This document shows positions 1 to 7,377 of a stretch of 16,328 nucleotides of DNA, in pieces; position 1 is the first letter of the stretch, and each line of letters begins with the position of its first letter. Under the pieces are notes generated by a model. It did no database searches. It was not told where the DNA came from and worked only from the letters and a program-made list of their open reading frames with translations. The DNA comes from an uncultured Oscillospiraceae bacterium. GTDB taxonomy: Bacteria > Bacillota > Clostridia > Oscillospirales > Oscillospiraceae. The stretch spans positions 1 through 16,328 of the forward strand of contig CAJTLI010000042.1 in NCBI GenBank assembly GCA_910577525.1. Direction: 5' to 3'. Position numbers and translations under genes: made by a program.

Positions 1-54
1 TTTTTCGACATATCCTGTTCGGCGAAAAACTACAAAATCGCATCGGCGCTGACA
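1..54 (-). mobile_element. Possible end of an inserted element (partial, IS21-like termini suspected)
   Basis: Read on the minus strand, the primase-helicase matches its family up to the residues IPMDK and then stops resembling it at position 54. From there the sequence begins TGTCAGCG, a TG-type end compatible with IS21-family termini. It continues into AT-rich DNA with inverted arms TTTTTCG (1-7) and CGAAAAA (23-29). No transposase is visible because the window ends here. A contig-end artefact is the alternative. Confidence 0.4.
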
Positions 55-1395
55 CTTGTCCATGGGGATAGAGTGGCCCCGCAGATTCCAGATGTCCACG
101 CTATGAAGGGAAGGCCCCCTCATGGCTTGGCGCACGTCCCGGAAGCGGTGAAGGCAAGAGGCTCGGTCCAGCTCCAGGTTGATATACATTACTCGGCCCT
201 GGGCGCAGCGGAACCCCAACCAGGGCTGTCCTTCCGCGATGCACACCGCCAGCTCAATGAGGGCGTAGCTCTTGCCCGCCTTGCTGGGGCCCGCCAGTAA
301 CATTTTATGGCCCTGCCGCAGCACGTTCTCAATGAGGGGCGGAGCCAGCTCGGGCAGTGCAGTGGTCAGCTCGTCCTCCGGGTCGGGCAGATCATCACTG
401 ACACTCTCGATCCAATCCCGCCACTCATCCCAGGAGGCTTTGCCGATGTTGGTATCGGCCAAAAACTGCTTGCGGCCATTTCTGGTGACGCCGGGCATCC
501 GGCTGAGCCGGGAGGGGTTTCTGTTCTGGCGGTCGATGTCCAAGCCGTTCTTCCGGCACACATCATAGAGAAAATCCACCCGTTTGCGGTACTCTTCATA
601 GCTGGCAGCCTCAATCCTCACAATAGCGTGGAGGCTCTTTCCCCCGGAGTGGACCAGCGCCGCTACCGGCAGCTCCAACTCCCGTATGATGGCGTTCTGC
701 TTTTCAATGGGCAAGGTGTCCGACTCCACCAGGGCATAGCGAAAGTCGGCCACGTTCTCATTTTTGACTCCCTGACCGTCCAGAGGGTTGAAGCGGATCC
801 AGGCCCCCGCCTCGGGATCGTAGTCCCCAAGCACCGCCCCCAGGTCCCCGCCGCATTTGCGCAGCTCTTCGATCAGCTTCCCGGCTGTCCGGTCAAAGCA
901 TCCCTTGGATTTAGGTTTGTAGCGGCCATCCTCGCCCCGGAAGCTATGAGTCACATAGCCGACATGGTCATTCTCGTCGAACAGGGCCTTGAGGTAGGAA
1001 ACCAACTCCTGAACCGGATCCCAGGCCTGAGGCTCGTCCACCTCACGGGTCTCTATCCAATCCTGGTTTACCACTACCATATCCCTGTCCGCTTCGATCA
1101 CGTCGTCCCAGTCCAGGGCATAGCCCGTCCTGTTCGGCCTCCAGCCGTTGACCCGGGCCATCTGCACGATGGTACCCGCCGTGATGGGGTTGGCATTTCC
1201 GCGAAATCCGTTCCATTTTTTCTGGCACTCTCCGGGGTGATATCGCTGGGCGTCCCGGCGGCTCCAGCCCTCCCAGGCGGAGACGGGGTATCCCGCCTCC
1301 TTCAGACCCATGCCCACGCCCAACCACTCCTGATAATTCAGCGCACTAGGCTCGATGTGGTCCAGAGCCTCCAGCAGATCCAGACTGTTCTCCAT
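1..1395 (-). CDS. Phage primase-helicase (PriCT-2, AEP-like and RepA-type ATPase domains), 3' end missing or interrupted
   Basis: This is the likely replication initiator and helicase of the phage. The ATG at 1395 follows GAGGAG and lies just past the helicase stop. Residues about 15-85 match PriCT-2 (YQEWLGVGMGLKEAG, W-x-GF, ITAGTIVQMA). Residues about 217-320 look like an archaeo-eukaryotic primase core, with an acidic VESD motif near 223, an SLH (SxH) motif near 254 and a DRQNRNPSRLSRMPG segment. Walker A (GPSKAGKS) is near 368-375, followed by YINLELDRA, typical of RepA/AAA_25 hexameric helicases. The frame is open to the window edge, but the family pattern stops at about residue 447 (position 55), where a LAPKLIRR-like helix is expected. 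The rest is probably foreign sequence, so the gene may be broken. The domain calls are by motif; the primase core is the least certain. Confidence 0.8.
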   Translation of the reverse strand, partial: MENSLDLLEALDHIEPSALNYQEWLGVGMGLKEAGYPVSAWEGWSRRDAQRYHPGECQKKWNGFRGNANPITAGTIVQMARVNGWRPNRTGYALDWDDVIEADRDMVVVNQDWIETREVDEPQAWDPVQELVSYLKALFDENDHVGYVTHSFRGEDGRYKPKSKGCFDRTAGKLIEELRKCGGDLGAVLGDYDPEAGAWIRFNPLDGQGVKNENVADFRYALVESDTLPIEKQNAIIRELELPVAALVHSGGKSLHAIVRIEAASYEEYRKRVDFLYDVCRKNGLDIDRQNRNPSRLSRMPGVTRNGRKQFLADTNIGKASWDEWRDWIESVSDDLPDPEDELTTALPELAPPLIENVLRQGHKMLLAGPSKAGKSYALIELAVCIAEGQPWLGFRCAQGRVMYINLELDRASCLHRFRDVRQAMRGPSLHSVDIWNLRGHSIPMDKCQRRCDFVVFRRTGYVEK

Positions 1396-1398
1396 CCA

Positions 1399-2988
1399 TT
1401 ATCTCTCCTCCGGCTGATAGGAAGCAGGGTCTACACCCCTTGGGACGCCACGCCAGCCAATGGCGGCAATGCGATCAATCATGTGGTTTGCGGCCTGGAA
1501 AGACCACTGTCCCACATGTTGGAAACCGTACCGTTCAAGGGCTCGAATCTGTTTTGGGGTGGTCAGTCCTTCCTCTCGGCGTTTGGCCAAACGGTCCAGC
1601 AGCATGGCCGCTTTCCCGGCGTTGTCGATCTCATCCGGGAAGATGCCCAGCTTTTCCAACGTGGCCCGCTGGGCATCGCTGGGCGGGCCCAGCTCCCAGC
1701 CAAATGACGGCACATAGCCGGATAGGTCCTCCGCCTGTATGCTCATCTCGAATTGCAGCGGGTCCACCAGCTTTCGCTTTCGGGAGCGCATCTCTGCCAA
1801 CTGATTGGCCAGGGATTCCTCCCGCTGGGCCACTACATCGTCGGCGGCTTTTTTCTCCGCCTCCTCGATGTCCACGGGGCATCCCGCCGCCTCGATGTTC
1901 TCGGTCATCTTCCGTGCCACCTCGTCGGACTCACAGATCAGGTTGGCCGGGTGGCACAGCTCGTGGCGCTCGGTGTGCCATAGGAAGTCCAGCAGCAGCA
2001 GATCCTCTTTGCCGGGAGCCAGCCGGGTGCCCCGGCCCACCATCTGGCTATAGAGGTTGCGTACCTTGGTTGGCCGCAGTACCACAACACAGTCCACATC
2101 GGGGCAGTCCCAGCCCTCGGTGAGGAGCATGGAATTGCACAGCACGTTATACCGGCCGGCTTGGAAATCGGCCAGCACCTGGGCCCGGTCTCCGCTGCCA
2201 CCGTTCACCTCCGCCGCCCGAAAACCCTGGGCGTTGAGAATGTCCCGGAATTTCTGGGAGGTGCGCACCAGGGGCAGGAATACCACCGTCTTGCGGCCCT
2301 CGCAGTAAGCGTGCATCTCTTGGGCGATCTGATATAAGTAGGGATCCAGGGCGGTGTCGATGTCGGAGTTTTTAAAGTCTCCGGCTTGGACGCCAACCCC
2401 GGACAGATCCAGCTTCAGGGGGATGGTGACAGCTTTAATCGGACACAGGTAGCCGTCTTTGATAGCCCGGGGCAGAGTGTACTCATAGGCCAAGTGTTGA
2501 AAATACTGTCCCAGGCTGCGCATGTCCCCCCGGTCTGGAGTAGCGGTGACTCCCAACACCAAGGCGCCGCCGAAGTGGGCCAACACCCGCTGATAGCCGT
2601 CAGACAGCACATGGTGGGCCTCATCCACCACGATTACGTCGAAGTAGTCTGTTGGGAATCTTGCCAGCCGGGATTCCCGCATCAGGCTCTGTACCGAGCC
2701 AACCGCCACCCGATACCAGCTGCCCAGACAGGTCTCCTCCGCTTTCTCCACCGCGCAGCCCAGTCCTGTGGCCTGAAGCAGCTTGTCCGCCGCCTGGTCC
2801 AGCAGCTCCCCCCGGTGGGCTAGGATGAGGCACCGGGCTCCCTGCCGCGCCATGTCCTCGATGATCTTGCAGAAAACGATGGTCTTGCCGCAGCCAGTGG
2901 GCAGCACCAGCAGTGTGCGGGGGAATTCCCCTGCCCAATCCCGCTCCACCGATTCCCGGGCCTCCTGCTGATAGGGCCGCAGCTCCAT
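1399..2988 (-). CDS. DEAH-box superfamily 2 DNA helicase
   Basis: This 529-aa ATP-dependent helicase probably unwinds or remodels DNA during phage replication. It begins MELRPYQQEA, the usual Q-like motif. Walker A (LPTGCGKT) is at residues 29-36, DEAH at 122-125 and TAT (motif III) at 148-150. A full C-terminal RecA-like lobe follows, with LLTEGWDCPDVD and the arginine-finger motif QMVGRGTR. The last roughly 90 residues form a helical tail that reads like a small DNA-binding module. I chose the start at 2988 because GGAGG lies 7 nt upstream and the ATG overlaps the upstream stop as TGATG. A longer in-frame extension to 3180 only shadows the DUF669 gene. The gene is translationally coupled on both sides, between the DUF669 gene and the primase-helicase. 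Confidence 0.93.
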   Translation of the reverse strand: MELRPYQQEARESVERDWAGEFPRTLLVLPTGCGKTIVFCKIIEDMARQGARCLILAHRGELLDQAADKLLQATGLGCAVEKAEETCLGSWYRVAVGSVQSLMRESRLARFPTDYFDVIVVDEAHHVLSDGYQRVLAHFGGALVLGVTATPDRGDMRSLGQYFQHLAYEYTLPRAIKDGYLCPIKAVTIPLKLDLSGVGVQAGDFKNSDIDTALDPYLYQIAQEMHAYCEGRKTVVFLPLVRTSQKFRDILNAQGFRAAEVNGGSGDRAQVLADFQAGRYNVLCNSMLLTEGWDCPDVDCVVVLRPTKVRNLYSQMVGRGTRLAPGKEDLLLLDFLWHTERHELCHPANLICESDEVARKMTENIEAAGCPVDIEEAEKKAADDVVAQREESLANQLAEMRSRKRKLVDPLQFEMSIQAEDLSGYVPSFGWELGPPSDAQRATLEKLGIFPDEIDNAGKAAMLLDRLAKRREEGLTTPKQIRALERYGFQHVGQWSFQAANHMIDRIAAIGWRGVPRGVDPASYQPEER

Positions 2989-3488
2989 CAGAACGCCTCC
3001 GAATCCCAGGGGGTGGACACGTTCCCGGCATCGGTCCAATCTCCCCCCGCGGTCATGGCGGCGGGGTCGTAGTCGTAGAACTTCTCCACATCGTTGGCCT
3101 TGCCCTCGCTGCCGTCCTTCTTGGTGTAGGTCCGGGGTTTGAAGTGTCCGCGGCCACGGGAGCCAACCACCTCGTTCCACCGTGGACGAAGGGGTTCGCC
3201 GTGTTTTTTCTGTCCAATGGCCCGGAAAAATTCAGACAGCTTCCACTCCATGGTGGAGTAGAGGATCAGGTCGTACTTCACCGACGCAGGGCCACCAGGG
3301 CACTCCACCGACAGGGTGAGCACCGCTTTATTGCAGGGCGGGATCTTAACAGAGCCTGGGAACCTGGCCCGTTCAAAGGCGGTGACGGTGAACTGGTAGT
3401 CCCCCTCTTCCAGCAGGACATAACTGGAGTCATTGGTGATCTCATCATCCCATCCCAGCTCGTGAGAGGTGTTTGGGTAGTCGCTCAT
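2988..3488 (-). CDS. DUF669-family phage protein, likely ssDNA-binding partner
   Basis: This 166-aa protein matches DUF669 by its start (about 28-60, a YQFTVTAFERARFPGS-type strand region) and by YDLILYSTMEWKLSEFFRAIG near 72-92. The family sits next to AAA_24 ATPases and helicases in Firmicutes phages and is thought to bind single-stranded DNA; this is family knowledge and weakly established. The end is acidic and aromatic (PWDSEAF), resembling the protein-docking tip of bacterial SSB. GGAGG precedes the ATG. The stop overlaps the helicase start by one base, so the two are probably translated together. Confidence 0.82.
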   Translation of the reverse strand: MSDYPNTSHELGWDDEITNDSSYVLLEEGDYQFTVTAFERARFPGSVKIPPCNKAVLTLSVECPGGPASVKYDLILYSTMEWKLSEFFRAIGQKKHGEPLRPRWNEVVGSRGRGHFKPRTYTKKDGSEGKANDVEKFYDYDPAAMTAGGDWTDAGNVSTPWDSEAF

Positions 3489-3543
3489 AAGTACTCCTCC
3501 TTAAATTTGGATAAACGCGGAAGACATTCCCGATTGTTTGCAT

Positions 3544-4626
3544 CTAAAAGGGCAATCTGTCGGGGTCATCCCGGATCATTTGCACGATCTTATCCCAGTT
3601 GGGAAGGACCCAGCCCTCAACGAAGCCCGCTTTTTCCATAGCCTCCCAGGGGGTGCCCATGGGAAAGTACCGCTTCTGCCGTTGGTCAATTACCCTGCGG
3701 ACCTCCTGCTCGGTCACATCGGCGGCGTCCAGCAGGGGGCGCAGGACAGCGGGGATGTATTCACCCGTCGGCTGTTCAGGGGCCGGAGTAGGCGTGGAAG
3801 GCTTTGGAGCGGGCTCCGGCGCGGGAGACGGGGCAGGGGCGGGCTTGGGGACTTCCACGGCTGTGGAGGCGGTGGGCTTGGACGTAGTGCCGGCTTCCGG
3901 CTTCGCCGGGAACAGGTACGGCCCGATGACGTCGAAGTCCAGGGGCAGCTCATCAGGCAATCCCAGCCGGTTTTTGGCGTCCCAGCAGGGATGATGGGAT
4001 GTATAGACCACCCGCTTGCCCCCCTGGGCCTTGAACTTTCTCCCCTTTTCATCGGTAGCCACAGATATGGTTTTGTAATTGGCGAACAGTAGCACGTCAG
4101 ACCATTCTTTCACCAAAGATGCGGTCTTTTTCTGGAGCTTCAGTTCCCAGCGGTCATAAGCGCCCATCTCGTCGGGCTGCTCGAACTTGCGCATCATGGC
4201 GTGAGCAGTGAGCACCACGTGGACTCCCCGGGTCACTACCTCCTCCAGCAAATTCAGCAGGCGGCCAAATTCCTCAGCCAGATAGACGTAGCCTTTGCCA
4301 TACCCCATATCCTCAATGCCGCTGAGTTTTTTGGCGGCGCAGATCCCCACAATGCACAGCTGTTCCGCCCAGTCCGCCGTGTCTACCACCAGAGTGGCGC
4401 ACAAGCTTGGATCATCCCGAACGCATTTGACCTGCTCCAGCAGCTGCACCCAGCTGGCGGGCCTTTCAGTTCTGGATATGTCCAAGTGCCGGGTGGAGCC
4501 TTCGGTGTCGATAAACAGTGGGCGGGGGAACTGCGAGGCAAATGTGGATTTGCCAATACCCTCTGGGCCGTAAACTACTACCTTGATGGCTCCGGGCTGT
4601 TTCCCATTAATAATGTTCAATCCCAT
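3544..4626 (-). CDS. AAA_24 RecA-like ATPase, Sak4-type recombination protein
   Basis: This 360-aa protein has a RecA-fold ATPase core: Walker A GPEGIGKS at residues 20-27, a TEGS strand at 41-44, Walker B TLVVD at 78-82, and LTAHAM near 139-144. The arrangement fits the AAA_24 family that includes the phage Sak4 annealing/recombination ATPases. After residue about 240 comes a Pro/Ala-rich linker (256-285, repeated PAP units). A small C-terminal domain follows, ending DRLPF, close to an SSB-type acidic tip. The start overlaps the SMC-like gene stop as TAATG. A 55-bp gap separates it from the DUF669 gene. It likely works with the neighbouring SMC-like ATPase and the DUF669 protein in phage recombination; that role is inferred from family and context. 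Confidence 0.88.
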   Translation of the reverse strand: MGLNIINGKQPGAIKVVVYGPEGIGKSTFASQFPRPLFIDTEGSTRHLDISRTERPASWVQLLEQVKCVRDDPSLCATLVVDTADWAEQLCIVGICAAKKLSGIEDMGYGKGYVYLAEEFGRLLNLLEEVVTRGVHVVLTAHAMMRKFEQPDEMGAYDRWELKLQKKTASLVKEWSDVLLFANYKTISVATDEKGRKFKAQGGKRVVYTSHHPCWDAKNRLGLPDELPLDFDVIGPYLFPAKPEAGTTSKPTASTAVEVPKPAPAPSPAPEPAPKPSTPTPAPEQPTGEYIPAVLRPLLDAADVTEQEVRRVIDQRQKRYFPMGTPWEAMEKAGFVEGWVLPNWDKIVQMIRDDPDRLPF

Positions 4627-5894
4627 TAGAATTCACTATCCTTCCATTGCGGAGCGGAGTGAGGTGGAAACTCTTTCCCGACCGCGCTGCCGTCCTCAAT
4701 AATAATGGAACACTCCCCGCCGGTAGATACGCGGGTGGCGATCCCTTGGAGTCCCTCAGACTCCATCCAGTCAGAAAATTCCCGCAGAGTATCTAAGTCC
4801 ATCTGCTCCAGCTTGTCCAGCAGGATAAAGCCGCACTCTGGCTTCAGCGCCCGCACAATGGCGGCGGATACCTTCAGCTGGTCGCTGCCGCTCATGCAGT
4901 CCCAGGGCTTTCCCTGGTAGGTCAGTTCTCCATCCTCCACAGAGAGGCCTGGGAGGGGCAGTTTCGCACCTTGCAGGAGATCCGTCTTCTGCTGGCGCAC
5001 AGCCTCCAGCTGGGCCGTCAGGCTGGCGTACTGGTCGCTGTACTCCTTGGCCTCAACTTCCGCCCGATTTTTATCCTGATTGGTGCGGACCTTGATGTTG
5101 ATGGCTTCGATGTCCCGGATGCTGGCCTCTAGTTGCTCTGTAGATTCGTCCACCAGGTCCAGAGCTGACTTTTGAGCCGTCTCACAGTCCGCGCATATGG
5201 TGGTATAGCGTGCATTTAGCTCCTCCAACTGGCGGTAGAGGGTCTGCTTTTCCTGTTCCAGCTGGGCCGCCCGCTCCCGCTTGCGCTGGTTTTCGCCGTT
5301 CCGGGCGAGGATGTCCTGCTGACGTTGAATGAGGTCATAGGCGGAAACCAGCTGGTTGGGAGCGTCGGAATAGCTGGGCAGCTCCTTGGCATACTTCGCC
5401 TTTTGGTCGGCGATCTGGCCGATAGCATGACGCTGGTTATACAATTCCTTTTCCTGCCGTTCCAACTTCTCCACCTGCTCCTCCAGACCGATAATGCGGA
5501 GGAGGGTGGTGGCCTTCTCCTTGCTGGTGGACTGCATAAACCGGGGCATGTCAAGGGCCAACTGCTCCACAAAGGAATTGAGCAGCTGCTGGCCCGCCTT
5601 GCGGCCGGAGGCGTCCGTTACCTTCAAATCGCTGTTCTTGCCCGACCGCTCCACAATGATCCCGTTGGACAACTCCAGGCGAAGACGGGGCGGGAGGACG
5701 GAGCCCTCCCGCTGGGCCTGGGAGGGCCGGTAGCGGTCCCCTCCCAGCGCCCACACAATGGCATCCAGACCCGAGGTTTTGCCCTGGTTGTTGCGGCCCC
5801 CGATCACCGTCAGGCCGGCGGGGGCCGGGGTGAGGGTCAGCGCCTTAATACGCTTGACATTCTCAGCCTCAAACTGCGTAATTTTGACTGACAT
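4626..5894 (-). CDS. SMC/SbcC-RecF-like ABC ATPase
   Basis: This 422-aa protein has an SMC-type split ATPase. Walker A (GGRNNQGKTS) is at residues 32-41, followed by a long coiled coil (about 130-320, rich in E, Q, K and R heptads). An ABC signature-like MSGSDQL lies at 334-340 and a Walker B strand, FILLDKLEQMD, near 355-365. At 422 residues it is much shorter than SbcC or RecN, as is usual for phage versions. The residue after the Walker B Asp is Lys rather than the usual catalytic Glu; a Glu follows two residues later. GGAG precedes the ATG at 5894. The gene lies directly after the 72-aa gene and is coupled to the AAA_24 gene. Its likely role is DNA-end or strand handling in recombination. 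Confidence 0.88.
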   Translation of the reverse strand: MSVKITQFEAENVKRIKALTLTPAPAGLTVIGGRNNQGKTSGLDAIVWALGGDRYRPSQAQREGSVLPPRLRLELSNGIIVERSGKNSDLKVTDASGRKAGQQLLNSFVEQLALDMPRFMQSTSKEKATTLLRIIGLEEQVEKLERQEKELYNQRHAIGQIADQKAKYAKELPSYSDAPNQLVSAYDLIQRQQDILARNGENQRKRERAAQLEQEKQTLYRQLEELNARYTTICADCETAQKSALDLVDESTEQLEASIRDIEAINIKVRTNQDKNRAEVEAKEYSDQYASLTAQLEAVRQQKTDLLQGAKLPLPGLSVEDGELTYQGKPWDCMSGSDQLKVSAAIVRALKPECGFILLDKLEQMDLDTLREFSDWMESEGLQGIATRVSTGGECSIIIEDGSAVGKEFPPHSAPQWKDSEF

Positions 5895-5896
5895 AC

Positions 5897-6115
5897 TTAG
5901 CTCCTTTTCTTCTTCGTTTGAGTGACTTTCTTTTCCGGGGCGGTGCCCTTCTTTCCCCGCTCAATGCAGTACTGGCGAACAATCTGCTGTTGCTCGTAGC
6001 CAGAGGTAGTGCTGACCAACTGGCCGTAGCTGATTTTCCGTTTCCGGGCCTCCAAGGCCAGGGCGGTCAATTCATCGGTCGGGGTGGCATAAATCCCGTT
6101 CTGAATCTCGGTCAA
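5897..6115 (-). CDS. Small basic hypothetical protein (72 aa)
   Basis: No family is recognised. The first 55 residues look helical (ELTALALEARKRKISYGQL, then SGYEQQQIVRQYC). They are followed by a strongly basic tail of Lys/Arg, suggesting nucleic-acid contact. The start is TTG at 6115, with GGAGG exactly 7 nt upstream; the protein contains no internal ATG, so the non-standard start is well supported. The start overlaps the DUF3102 stop by 4 bases, and the SMC-like gene follows 2 bp after its stop. Its position implies a role in the recombination block. Confidence 0.75.
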   Translation of the reverse strand: MTEIQNGIYATPTDELTALALEARKRKISYGQLVSTTSGYEQQQIVRQYCIERGKKGTAPEKKVTQTKKKRS

Positions 6116-7377
6116 GCCATCCCCTCCACCACGGCCCGGATAGCTCCCTGCAATTTGCCGGCCTTGTCGCTGTCCATAGCCTTGATCCGTTCCAGGGCCT
6201 CCATCATCTTCCCGTAGGTCTCCTGCCAGCTGGTAAACAGCACCTTGAAGGTGGCCGTGTCGGGGTCAGCCTGGGCCAGCTGCTTTTCAAGGGCCTGCAT
6301 CCGCTCGGTGGTGGCCGCCTGGGCCTTCTCCACCTCACCGGCAGTCATGGCCTGGATCTCCTCGGGGGTGAGTTCCCGAACCTGCGGCCCCTTGGCTTTC
6401 AGCTCGGCCAACTCCTTTTGTGCGGCGGCCAGAGCGGCCTCGGTCTCCTTGCGCTTTTCCTCGGCCTTTTTCTTGGCCTCCTTGGCCTTGTCCACCTTGC
6501 CCGTCATTTCCTCAATGGCGGCTTTCCGGGCGGCCTCTACGGCCCCCGTATCCGCTTCAGCAGGCCGGTTGCGCAGTTCCTCCAATTCCTTGAGCAACTG
6601 GGTATGCTCGACCTCGGTGGTCGTAGCGGCGGTGGTGGCCGCACTCAACTCACTCTGGATACGTCTGGCATTGATTTCAGCCTGTTTCTGTGCCTCCTGT
6701 GCCTCCATCATTGCGGCCCTAGCCCGGTCAGCATCCACCTCCGCGCTCGTCAGCTTAGCCTTGTAGACCTGGGCCTGATCGGCCAACTCCTCCCGGAGCC
6801 GGTCAGCCTCCCGCCGTGCCCCCTGGGCCTCGTCCTGGGCGGCGGCCGCCGCCTCCAGGGCCTCCTCCCGCTCCTTTAGGGCCTTGTCCAGTTCACGGTT
6901 GCTCATACTCCCCACATCATGCTCGGCCATAAACTGCTCCCGCTCCTCCTCGTCGGGGATTGCCAGCAGGCGCAGCGCCTTGGTGTAGGTCAAATTCGCA
7001 AACGCTTGGGATTTTGCCTCGCCGCCGAAAAGGCTCTGCTGTGCGGCGCCATACTCACGGTAAATGCGCATGAAATTGTTTGCGGTGGACTGGGAGTAAT
7101 CGACCTCGTTCTTCAGATAGTCCCCCCACTGCCCATGCGGGAGAATGGCCTTGACCTCCTCCAGCCGGCGGCCAATCTCGACGGCGTAACCCAACATGAT
7201 CTGCTGGGCCTGCCTCTGCAACGTGCGGATCTCCAGCGTCACCGTCTCCACGGTGCGGGGCGGGGCCGGGGCAACCTCCGCGGGGGCCGGCGAAACGCTC
7301 AGACCAAAATCGGCACTGAGGATACGCCCCTCCTCCATTTCCTCCCGCTCCATATCCATTTCGCTCATTGTGCTCAT
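6112..7377 (-). CDS. DUF3102-domain coiled-coil protein
   Basis: This 421-aa protein starts with an acidic, Met-rich leader and an Ala/Pro stretch (28-42). Residues about 45-155 match DUF3102 (GYAVEIGRRLEEVKAILPHGQWGDYL within it, then SQSTANNFMRIYREYG), a helical, HTH-like phage domain of unknown function. Residues about 160-345 are an almost uninterrupted Ala/Glu/Lys/Arg coiled coil. The last 75 residues are helical. Its start overlaps the PcfJ stop as ATGA. AAGGAT precedes the ATG; downstream Met codons at residues 4 and 7 are possible alternatives. Such proteins may act as scaffolds or partition-like DNA binders, but that is a guess. Confidence 0.8.
   Translation of the reverse strand: MSTMSEMDMEREEMEEGRILSADFGLSVSPAPAEVAPAPPRTVETVTLEIRTLQRQAQQIMLGYAVEIGRRLEEVKAILPHGQWGDYLKNEVDYSQSTANNFMRIYREYGAAQQSLFGGEAKSQAFANLTYTKALRLLAIPDEEEREQFMAEHDVGSMSNRELDKALKEREEALEAAAAAQDEAQGARREADRLREELADQAQVYKAKLTSAEVDADRARAAMMEAQEAQKQAEINARRIQSELSAATTAATTTEVEHTQLLKELEELRNRPAEADTGAVEAARKAAIEEMTGKVDKAKEAKKKAEEKRKETEAALAAAQKELAELKAKGPQVRELTPEEIQAMTAGEVEKAQAATTERMQALEKQLAQADPDTATFKVLFTSWQETYGKMMEALERIKAMDSDKAGKLQGAIRAVVEGMA

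Noticed and set aside
307..1707. Long plus-strand open frame (466 codons) at the left end
   Set aside because: It lies opposite the primase-helicase and the end of the DEAH helicase, both with clear motifs. It has no ribosome site and no recognisable domain; it is a mirror frame of GC-rich coding DNA.
2989..3180. N-terminal extension of the DEAH helicase to 3180
   Set aside because: The extra 64 residues are low-complexity Arg/Gly-rich and are the DUF669 gene in another frame. The ATG at 2988 has GGAGG and starts with the expected helicase motif.
3784..3870. Repeat-like Pro/Ala codon run in the AAA_24 gene as a possible DNA repeat array
   Set aside because: It is an imperfect protein-level linker without regular spacers, so not a CRISPR or iteron array.
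5325..5891. Plus-strand open frame of 188 codons opposite the SMC-like gene
   Set aside because: The opposite strand has an intact Walker A and coiled coil; this frame has neither a site nor motifs.
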